This document shows, piece by piece, positions 27,692 through 34,927 of a stretch of 64,000 nucleotides of DNA (positions are counted from its first letter, which is position 1; each line of letters starts with the position of its first letter). Position numbers and translations under genes: made by a program. The stretch is from CAIMWS01 sp964409245 (lineage in GTDB: Bacteria > Verrucomicrobiota > Verrucomicrobiia > Limisphaerales > UBA1319). The notes beneath the pieces were generated by a model. It saw only the letters and a program-made list of their open reading frames with translations. It was not told the DNA's origin and did no database searches. The DNA lies in contig CAYPCQ010000032.1 of the NCBI GenBank assembly GCA_964409245.1, positions 1 to 64,000 of the forward strand. The letters run 5' to 3'.

Positions 27692-29488
27692 TCACCCCAG
27701 TTTTCTGTTCACAAACTGGACGTAGTCGTCGATCGTCTTCAGATCCTTGCCGTCGGCTTCTGAGAGGTCGATTTTGAACCGCTGCTCGGTGGCGGCGGCG
27801 ATCGCCGGCAGGTCGATGGAGTCCAATCCCTGGAGGAGCAGGGGCGCGTCCGGTTTGAGCTGGTCAATCACTTGCTGCCCGAGGCCGGCCTGCTTGAAGA
27901 CTTCCAGCATCCCGGCGGTGGTGGCTTTCACCGGTTGGCCTTGCTCTGGCACTTCCTGGCTGGCCCGGCCCGTGGTTCCTGCCTCCGCCGCTTCTGAGGG
28001 GCCGCTTTCGCGCAGGCGGAAACGCTGGATTTTGCCCGTGTCAGTCCTGGGCAGCGCCTCCTGGAAGCGGACCAGCACCGGGCAGGCGTGATCGGGAAGC
28101 CGCGCCCGCGCGAAAAGCCGCAGCTCTTTTTCGAGGCCCGGGTCGGCGGTGTGGCCCGGGTTCAGCACCACATGGGCGACGGGCTTGACCAGGCTCTCGA
28201 GCCGGCGCCAGGTGACGCCGCATTCGCGCACCGCCGGATGCTCCCGCAACGCATCCTCGATCTGGACTGGCGACACCCACCGGGCGTCCACTTTGAACAT
28301 GTCATCCCCGCGGCCCTGGTAAGTGAAAATGCCCTCCTGCTCCACGTAGATATCGCCGGTCTTGAGCCAGGCATCCGCCAGCATGGTGCCGGCGGTTTGA
28401 TCCGGTCGGTTCCAATAGTAAGGCGCGGTGCTGGCGCCGCGGATCAACAGGCTGCCTGGCTGGCCCGCCGCCGCGGGTTGCCCCGCCTCGGTGACAATCC
28501 TGGCCTCGTAGGACGGGACCACGCAGCCCGAGGCGCCCGGGCGCACCTGGCCCGGCCGGTTGGAAATGAAGATATGCAGGGCCTCAGTCGAGCCGATGCC
28601 ATCGAGGATGTCGAGGCCGGTCAGCCGACGCCATTCCTGGCTGACCGCCGCCGGCAGGGATTCCCCGGCCGAGACGCAGAGCCGGAGCGAATCCAAATTG
28701 GCCGCGGCATCGAAGGTCTTCACCAGCATGTTATAAAGCGCTGGAACCCCGAAGAACACCGTAGGCCGCTGGGTGGCGATGATGTGGAAGACGTCCGCCG
28801 GTGTGGGTTTGTCCGGGAACAACACGGTGGCCGCCCCGAAACGGAAGGGGAGGAACAAGCTGTTGCCCAGGCCATAGGCGAAATAGAGCTTGCTGGCGGA
28901 GTAATGAATGTCCTGGTCGGTGATCCCCAGCACCCCGCCGCCATAGGTGTCGGCGCAAAACAGCATGTCCCGGTGGCGGTGTGGAATCCCCTTGGGCTGG
29001 CCGGTGCTGCCGGAGCTGTAGAGCAGGAAGGCGATGTCGTCCGCGTGGGCCGGGTGTGGGTCCAATTCTGGGGAGGCGGCCGCCCAGGCGGCCTGGCACA
29101 CGGCATCGTCCACATCCAGCCGGAGGCGCACTGAAGGGCAGCCAGGCCCGGCCGCGGCGGGCGGGCTCGCCGTCACCAGCGCTGAGGCCTGGGCATCGCG
29201 CAAAATAAAGTGGCTGGCCTCCGGCCCCAGGTCCGGGCTCAGCAGCACCGGCCAGAGCCCGGCCTGGAGGCAGCCCAGGAACGCATACAGGCATTCGGGC
29301 CGGTCCGGGAGCTGGATGGCCACCCGCTCCCGTGGCCGCAGCCCCAGGCCGAGCAGCAACCGGCCAAACCGGCTGATGTTCCGCGCCAGCTCCAGGTAGG
29401 TGAGGCGGTTTTGGCCATGGATCACGACCGTTCGCTGGCCCCGCCTGGCGAGGTGCTCGAAGACCAGCTCGTGAGCTGCATTCATCAA
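27692..29488 (-). CDS. Benzoate-CoA-ligase-like AMP-forming enzyme fused to an acyl carrier domain
   Basis: This 598-residue ANL enzyme has YSSGSTGQPKG (157-167), KLYFAYGLGNSLFLPFRFGA and FFGVPALYNML, typical of the benzoate-CoA ligase branch. It also has the GDIY hinge region and catalytic-lysine motif DTGKIQRF. The last 80 residues form an acyl carrier-like domain with GLDSIDLP, where Ser557 is the expected phosphopantetheine site. The enzyme would adenylate an aromatic or other carboxylate and could load it on its own carrier. It converges on the GNAT/aminotransferase/MATE row. No polyketide or peptide synthase module accompanies it here. Confidence 0.85.
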   Translation of the reverse strand: MMNAAHELVFEHLARRGQRTVVIHGQNRLTYLELARNISRFGRLLLGLGLRPRERVAIQLPDRPECLYAFLGCLQAGLWPVLLSPDLGPEASHFILRDAQASALVTASPPAAAGPGCPSVRLRLDVDDAVCQAAWAAASPELDPHPAHADDIAFLLYSSGSTGQPKGIPHRHRDMLFCADTYGGGVLGITDQDIHYSASKLYFAYGLGNSLFLPFRFGAATVLFPDKPTPADVFHIIATQRPTVFFGVPALYNMLVKTFDAAANLDSLRLCVSAGESLPAAVSQEWRRLTGLDILDGIGSTEALHIFISNRPGQVRPGASGCVVPSYEARIVTEAGQPAAAGQPGSLLIRGASTAPYYWNRPDQTAGTMLADAWLKTGDIYVEQEGIFTYQGRGDDMFKVDARWVSPVQIEDALREHPAVRECGVTWRRLESLVKPVAHVVLNPGHTADPGLEKELRLFARARLPDHACPVLVRFQEALPRTDTGKIQRFRLRESGPSEAAEAGTTGRASQEVPEQGQPVKATTAGMLEVFKQAGLGQQVIDQLKPDAPLLLQGLDSIDLPAIAAATEQRFKIDLSEADGKDLKTIDDYVQFVNRKLG

Positions 29489-29541
29489 AGGTCCGCTCAG
29501 GCTTCGTTATTTATCCGGGCAGGATACGGCTGAGCGGTTGA

Positions 29542-30057
29542 TTATTTTCTCAGGCTGATGGTGTCATCCGGATTAATTTGCAGCAGCTTATCCTTTTGCT
29601 GGAAAATAAACGCGCTGGGCTGGCCCAGTTCCTTTTCTTTAAATTTGGCCTTGAAGGCATGCGCGGACATGGTGCCGCCAGCCTCGGTCATGAATGCAGT
29701 GACTTCCATGATGGTTTTTCCTCTCCGCACTATGCCCGGAACCTGGACGGTGGGCCGCGGCGTAATCACTGCCCCGGTGATGCTTAAAATAGCGCTGGCA
29801 TTGGGATCGTTCTCCAGATCGCTTCGCAACGCTGAGATTTCCGAACGCAATTGATTGAGCCTGGCCTCAAGGTTGCCCGCCTCGCTTTCCTTGTCTTTCA
29901 GCGCCCGAATCCTATTTGTTACCTCAAAAATGATGGAGTTCACCGCCGGATTTACGGCGTTTGGCCTTGTAACATTCTCCAGTTGAGACGTTTCCGCAGT
30001 GTCTTGAGTTTCTGAGCCGCTCCCATTTTGGGTGTCAGACTTTTCAATATCGAGCAT
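29542..30057 (-). CDS. Hypothetical coiled-coil protein
   Basis: A 171-residue protein has an acidic, polar N-terminus, a coiled coil at about 45-85 (LEARLNQLRSEISALRSDLE), and a C-terminal segment (about 110-171) with alternating helix and strand pattern that could be a small winged-helix-like fold. No family was recognised. Base composition is less GC-rich than its neighbours. It is on the same strand as the ligase-ACP gene, which starts 53 bases downstream, but a shared transcript is uncertain. Confidence 0.55.
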   Translation of the reverse strand: MLDIEKSDTQNGSGSETQDTAETSQLENVTRPNAVNPAVNSIIFEVTNRIRALKDKESEAGNLEARLNQLRSEISALRSDLENDPNASAILSITGAVITPRPTVQVPGIVRRGKTIMEVTAFMTEAGGTMSAHAFKAKFKEKELGQPSAFIFQQKDKLLQINPDDTISLRK

Positions 30058-30614
30058 TTTTCGGTCTTTCTTTTTAGTTAAGCCACCAAACTATTGATCG
30101 TCCTGTTAATGTCAAACGCTATTCAGTTGGTTGGGTTTGAATTATAAAAACCACCATCTGGGCTAAAATTGGGTTTGGCACAAAATGACCCGGAAAAATA
30201 ACCAATCCAATTCCATGGATGCGGTTATGTTGCCGATGCCTGCTTAAATTAAAATCCTAATAAGGAAACTGGTCAGCATCCGCGCAAATTTCGGCGATAG
30301 TAAAGGAGTCGGTAACGATTAGGCGGTTAAATAATGCCTATGCCCGATCAATTCCCCACCTAAAATGTTACCACACAATAAATAACTGCCAGGAGTTCGC
30401 CTGGTTCCTGAGCTAAACAAGGTCCAGCTCTTGGCCGACACACAGGGCTGGTTGCGATCCACGTGGAAGTGCAGCACCGGCCGGACAAAAACCTGCCTTT
30501 GCGGCTCTACCAACACCACCGTCGGCTCAACGACTGCCACGGGGAACCGCATCAGCCTGAACCACGGCATCCCACAAGCTGCCTCGGAATGGCTTCCACG
30601 CCGTGCCCAAGCCT
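30058..30614. other. AT-rich intergenic region
   Basis: About 560 bases contain no gene I can support. The part 30058-30330 is clearly AT-richer than the window. Frames in 30430-30700 on both strands are short and show no family resemblance. A promoter-like element for the 29542 gene is listed separately. Confidence 0.45.
30088..30115 (-). promoter_or_regulatory. Possible promoter of the 29542-30057 gene
   Basis: On the minus strand a perfect TTGACA (30115-30110) is followed after 16 bases by TAGTTT (30093-30088), about 30 bases before the ATG at 30057. The -10 match is weak. Confidence 0.35.
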
Positions 30615-31676
30615 TCACAACTCCAATTCCAGCTGGGGGCCGGAGGGGCGGCGGAAGGCGGCGGTGGAGAGTTCCGCCGGGGAGTGATTGAAGCCGAGCT
30701 TGCGGCATTGGACGGCGAACAACTGGGAGATCTGGCTGGCCAGGAAGCCCTCACCGCTCATGCGGCTGCCGAACCGGCCGTCGTTGAGCCGGCCATCGCG
30801 GAGGGAGCGGAGGCCCGCCAGGACGGCGCTCTTTTTGCCCGGATGGTGGCGGTCCAGCCAAGCCAGGAACAGGCCGCTGACGGAGTGCGGGAGGCGGAGG
30901 ATTTCGTAATAGGCTCCCGTGGCCCCGGCTTGGGCGGCGGCCGCCAGGACGGCCGGCAGCTCGTGGCTGTTCAGGGCCGGGATGACGGGGGCCACCAGCA
31001 CGCTCACCGGGATGCCCGCGGCGGCCAGCTGCTCCATGGCGGCCAGCCGGTGCGCGGGCAGGGAGGTGCGGGGCTCCAGCTGGCGGACGAGCCCGGTGTC
31101 CAGGGAGGAAAGGCTGATGGACACGGAGGCGGCCTGGTGGCGGGCCAGCCCGGCCAGGAGGTCGATATCGCGGGTGACCAGGTGGTTCTTGGTGGCGATC
31201 ATCACCGGGTTGCGGAACGCGGCCAGCACCTCCAGGCAGCGGCGGGTGATCCGCCGGCGGCGCTCGGCGGGCTGGTAGGGATCGGTCACGCCGCACATGG
31301 CCAGCGGCTCCGGCCGCCAGCGCGGGCTCTCCAGCCGGGCCCGCAGGAGGGCCGGGGCGTTTTCCTTGACGAGGATGCGGGTTTCAAAATCGAGGCCGGA
31401 GGAAAAGCCCAGGAACTCGTGGGTGGGCCGGGCGTAGCAATAGATGCACCCGTGCTCGCAGCCGCGGTAGGGGTTGAGGCTGCAGTTGAACGGGATATCC
31501 GGGCTGTCGTTGCGGGTGATGATGGACTGCGAGGCGTCCGTGAGGAATTGGGTGGCCGGCCGGGAATCCCGGGCTGGATCCCAATCCTCGTCCGGCTCCC
31601 GGTGGGCGGCCTCGAACCGGCTGGGCGGGTTGGACCAGGCGCCCCGGCCGCGGGCGGCTGCCGGCTGGGGATCCAT
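30615..31676 (-). CDS. PA0069-family radical SAM protein
   Basis: This 353-residue protein has the radical SAM cluster motif CEHGCIYCYA after FNCSLNPYRG, then THEFLGFSSGLDFETRI and the SPB-lyase-like segment MCGVTDPYQPAERR. That pattern matches the PA0069/Rv2578c group related to spore photoproduct lyase-like enzymes; the reaction is not established. The start at 31676 overlaps the mutS stop by one base (TGATG), so it is probably translationally coupled to mutS. An upstream in-frame extension lies inside mutS and is not protein-like. Confidence 0.87.
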   Translation of the reverse strand: MDPQPAAARGRGAWSNPPSRFEAAHREPDEDWDPARDSRPATQFLTDASQSIITRNDSPDIPFNCSLNPYRGCEHGCIYCYARPTHEFLGFSSGLDFETRILVKENAPALLRARLESPRWRPEPLAMCGVTDPYQPAERRRRITRRCLEVLAAFRNPVMIATKNHLVTRDIDLLAGLARHQAASVSISLSSLDTGLVRQLEPRTSLPAHRLAAMEQLAAAGIPVSVLVAPVIPALNSHELPAVLAAAAQAGATGAYYEILRLPHSVSGLFLAWLDRHHPGKKSAVLAGLRSLRDGRLNDGRFGSRMSGEGFLASQISQLFAVQCRKLGFNHSPAELSTAAFRRPSGPQLELEL

Positions 31677-34264
31677 CAGAACAGCTCCAGCTGGGGCGGC
31701 GGCGGCAGGTTGCGCAATTTCTCGCGCTCCGCCCGGTGGCGGGCCGGGGCGCGCACGTTGCCTTCCGGCGTCAATTCGGACTCCTCCAGGTTGCGGAGGA
31801 TCACCCGCGCCCGCTCCAGGACCGCCTTGGGGACGCCCGCCAGGCGGGCCACCTGGATGCCGTAGCTTTTGTCCGTGCCCCCCGGGATGATCTTGCGCAG
31901 GAAGATGATCTGCTCGTTCCATTCCCGGACGGCCACATTGAAATTACGCAGGCAGGGCAGCTTGGCGGCCAGCTCGGTCAGCTCGTGGTAATGGGTGGCG
32001 AACAATGTTTTGGCGCCCAGCTGGCCGTGGATGTATTCCACGATGGACCAGGCCAGGCTCAGGCCGTCGAAGGTGCTGGTGCCGCGGCCGATCTCGTCCA
32101 GGATGACCAGGCTGCGGGCGGTGGCGTTGTTGAGCAGGTTGGCCGTTTCGGTCATTTCCACCATGAAGGTGGACTGGCCCCGGGAGAGGTCGTCGCTGGC
32201 GCCGATGCGGGTGAAGATGCGGTCCAGGAGGTCGATGCGCGCCTCGGCGGCGGGCACAAACGAGCCGGTGTGCGCCAGCAGCGCCAGCAGGGCCACCTGC
32301 CGGATGTACGTGCTTTTGCCTGCCATGTTGGGGCCGGTGATCAAGGCCACCGTCTGCACGGCGGAATCCAGCTCGGTGTCGTTGGGCACAAAGCGTTCCT
32401 CGCCCTGCACCTGGTCCAGCACCGGATGGCGCCCGTCCCGGATGTGCAGGATCCCCTCGCTGCCCACCTGCGGCCGGCAGTAATTATGCAGCCGCGCGGT
32501 TTCGGCGAAAGCGCCCAGGACATCCAGTTGGGCCAGCGCGCGGGCGCTGAGCTGGATTTCGGCCAACCGGGCCACCACCGACTCGCGCACCTTGAGGAAC
32601 AGGTCGTATTCCAGCTTCACGCTCCGCTCCTCCGCGCCCAGGATTTTGCCCTCCATCTCCTTGAGTTCCGGGGTGATGTAGCGCTCGCCGTTGGCAATGG
32701 TCTGCTTGCGCAGGTAATCGGCCGGCACTTTTTCCAGGTGGCTTTTGGTGATCTCGATATAGTAGCCGAACACGGAGTTGAACCGGATCTTCAGGGAGGG
32801 GATGCTGGTGCGCTGGATCTCTTTTTGCTGGAGCTGGGCGATCCAATCCTTCCCCTCGCGCATGGCGCGGCGGAATTCGTCCAGCGCGGCGTCATAGCCG
32901 TCGCGGATCAGCCCCCCCTCCTTCAAGGCCAGCGGCGGTTCCTCCTGGATCGCCCGGGCGATCAAATCCACCAGGTCCGGCAGTTCGGTGATTTGCCCGG
33001 CCAGCTCGGCCACCAGGCTGGCTGGCTGGCTGGCGGCTGGCTCCCCGGCCTCCCCCGGCCCCGGGAAAAACTCCTCCTGCAGGGCCGGTGGCGTGGCCGG
33101 GCGGGCGGCGGCCAGTTGCGCCAGGGTCTGCTTCAAGCCGGGGATTTGGAGCAGGGCCGAGCGCAGGGCAATCAAATCGCGGGCGTTGCCCTGCCCCACG
33201 CTGAGCCGGGTGATGGTGCGCTCCAGATCCCGCACCTCGGTCAGCTGGCCGCGGAATTGCTCCAGGGCCTGGGGGGTGCTGAACCAGGCCTGGACCACCT
33301 CCTGTCGGCGCGCGATCTGCAGCTCGGAGGCCAGCGGCTGGGAAAGCCATTCCCGCAGCCGCCGCGCCCCCATGGGGGTGACGGTGCGGTTCAGCGCCCC
33401 GTAGAGGGAAGCCGGCGGCCGGGCATCCCGGCTCAGGGGCGCGAGGATTTCCAGGTTCCGCAGCGAAGCGCCGTCCAGGACCAGGAAATCCGAGCATTGG
33501 TAAAAAGAGATCTGCCGCAGGTGCTTCGTGTCGCGCCGCAGCTGCTGCGCCAGGTAATGCAGGATGGCTCCCGCCGCCCCGATGGCGGCCGGGCGGTCCC
33601 GCAGCCCGAAGCCATCCAGCGATTTCACCTGGAATTGGTCGCGCACGGTGAAGGTGGCCGTCTCCGGGGCAAAAACCCAATCGTCGCATGGATTCACCAG
33701 CGGGCAGACCGGGCGCAGGAGGGTGGCCAGGTTTTTGGCTTCCCCGGGGATGATGACTTCCGCCGGCCGCTGCCGCTCCAGCTCGGTGAGCAGCACCGCT
33801 TCTGTCTCGATTTCGGTGGTGATGAACTCCCCGGTGGTGAGATCCACGAAAGCCACCCCGAAAACCTTCCCGGGGGCGTAAACGGCCGCGAGGAAATTAT
33901 TCTGCTCGGCCCGCAGGATGCGCTCGTCGAAATGGGTTCCCGGGCTGATGATCTGGGTGACCTCGCGTTTGACCAGCTGGCCGGGCCGGGCGTCCTCCAC
34001 CTGGTCGCAGATGGCCACTTTTCTGCCCGCTTTCAGCAGGCGGCCGATATAGCCGGAGGCGGCGTGGTAGGGGATGCCGCACATGGGGGAGGCGCCGCGC
34101 TTGGTCAGCGCCACGTTCAGCAACTGGGCGCCCGCGATGGCGTCCTCGAAAAACATCTCGTAGAAATCGCCCAGCCGGAACAAAAGCAGCGCGTCGCGCG
34201 GTATCTCCGCTTTGATGCGGCGATACTGCGACATCATGGGAGTCAGTTGGGCGTCGCCAGCCAT
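31676..34264 (-). CDS. mutS: DNA mismatch repair protein MutS
   Basis: This 862-residue MutS recognises mismatches and recruits the repair machinery. The N-terminal mismatch-contact motif GDFYEMF (from 32) carries the Phe-X-Glu pair. The C-terminal ABC ATPase has Walker A GPNMAGKST (about 643-651), DEIGRGTSTFDG and FATHYHELTEL. Length is normal. The start at 34264 (MAGDAQL) is chosen because it sits just before the conserved MMSQYRRIK helix. The radical SAM gene follows with a one-base overlap and the Minf_1886 gene lies 68 bases upstream. No mutL is in the window. Confidence 0.96.
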   Translation of the reverse strand: MAGDAQLTPMMSQYRRIKAEIPRDALLLFRLGDFYEMFFEDAIAGAQLLNVALTKRGASPMCGIPYHAASGYIGRLLKAGRKVAICDQVEDARPGQLVKREVTQIISPGTHFDERILRAEQNNFLAAVYAPGKVFGVAFVDLTTGEFITTEIETEAVLLTELERQRPAEVIIPGEAKNLATLLRPVCPLVNPCDDWVFAPETATFTVRDQFQVKSLDGFGLRDRPAAIGAAGAILHYLAQQLRRDTKHLRQISFYQCSDFLVLDGASLRNLEILAPLSRDARPPASLYGALNRTVTPMGARRLREWLSQPLASELQIARRQEVVQAWFSTPQALEQFRGQLTEVRDLERTITRLSVGQGNARDLIALRSALLQIPGLKQTLAQLAAARPATPPALQEEFFPGPGEAGEPAASQPASLVAELAGQITELPDLVDLIARAIQEEPPLALKEGGLIRDGYDAALDEFRRAMREGKDWIAQLQQKEIQRTSIPSLKIRFNSVFGYYIEITKSHLEKVPADYLRKQTIANGERYITPELKEMEGKILGAEERSVKLEYDLFLKVRESVVARLAEIQLSARALAQLDVLGAFAETARLHNYCRPQVGSEGILHIRDGRHPVLDQVQGEERFVPNDTELDSAVQTVALITGPNMAGKSTYIRQVALLALLAHTGSFVPAAEARIDLLDRIFTRIGASDDLSRGQSTFMVEMTETANLLNNATARSLVILDEIGRGTSTFDGLSLAWSIVEYIHGQLGAKTLFATHYHELTELAAKLPCLRNFNVAVREWNEQIIFLRKIIPGGTDKSYGIQVARLAGVPKAVLERARVILRNLEESELTPEGNVRAPARHRAEREKLRNLPPPPQLELF

Positions 34265-34332
34265 TCGCCCGGAAACATAACGGTTCGCCCGGGCGAGGTC
34301 GAAGCTTTTTCTCCCCGGATGCGGCGCGCGGT

Positions 34333-34758
34333 TCAGCTGGCGGAGGTATCCGGGATGGATTGCAGGCCCCGGCTGGAGGGGATGAACGGATCCCGGAACG
34401 CCTTGGCAAAATCGTAGCCGCCCTTGAAATCCTCGCGGCTGTCCTGCGGGGTCTTGCTGAGCAGGCCATGCTCCACCAGGTTGAAGACGATTTCGCCGAA
34501 ATCCTCGCACCGTTCGATGCCCCACGCCAGCAAGACCGCCATGGTCATCGGCCCGAACTGGCGCAGGCCATATTCCCGGATGCCCGCCAGCAACTCCTGG
34601 CCGGTGACGTGGCGGACCACGTTCTTGTTGGCTTTCAGGATGGCTTTCTGGGTGAAATCGAGCGCTTCCCGGACGAATAAATAGGCATCCCCCGGATAGC
34701 GGGCATCCCCCGCCACTATCCGCTCCAGCACCGCCAAAAAACGTTCTTCCTGCGACAT
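34333..34758 (-). CDS. Minf_1886 family protein
   Basis: A 141-residue protein has YLFVREALDFT, HVTGQELLAGIREYGLRQFGPMT and the ending EIVFNLVEHGLLSKTPQDSREDFKGGYDF. This is the recognisable pattern of the Minf_1886 family, common in Verrucomicrobiota and Planctomycetota and of unknown function. It sits between a small membrane protein gene and mutS on the same strand. It supports the PVC-group assignment. Confidence 0.85.
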   Translation of the reverse strand: MSQEERFLAVLERIVAGDARYPGDAYLFVREALDFTQKAILKANKNVVRHVTGQELLAGIREYGLRQFGPMTMAVLLAWGIERCEDFGEIVFNLVEHGLLSKTPQDSREDFKGGYDFAKAFRDPFIPSSRGLQSIPDTSAS

Positions 34759-34767
34759 AGCCCGCTG

Positions 34768-34905
34768 TTACCGTTGCGTTTGGGAGGGAACCACCGGAAT
34801 CCGGGCGGGATGCGCCAGGCGCCAGGCCCGCACCGCCCAGCCCGTCAGCAAAATGGCCACCACCATGATCAGCACGGCCTGCTCCTGTTTGGTCAGATAT
34901 CCCAT
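34768..34905 (-). CDS. Small single-pass membrane protein (45 aa)
   Basis: A minus-strand frame starts with ATG at 34905, preceded by GAAGGGAGGG, a strong ribosome-binding site. The product has a polar start (MGYLTKQEQ), one hydrophobic helix (about residues 10-27) and a basic Pro-rich tail. The stop is 10 bases before the Minf_1886 gene and the start is 22 bases after leuS. The opening resembles the membrane anchor of some ComEA-like helix-hairpin-helix proteins, but no such domain follows. Confidence 0.6.
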   Translation of the reverse strand: MGYLTKQEQAVLIMVVAILLTGWAVRAWRLAHPARIPVVPSQTQR

Positions 34906-34927
34906 CCCGACCCTCCCTTCAAATGTT

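Noticed and set aside
30319..30708. Minus-strand frame of 129 codons
   Set aside because: It overlaps the radical SAM gene end, has Arg/Pro-rich composition typical of chance frames in GC-rich DNA, and matches no family.
31736..34417. Very long open frame antisense to mutS, and similar ones antisense to other GC-rich genes
   Set aside because: They arise from codon bias on the opposite strand; the mutS strand encodes an intact protein with all family motifs.
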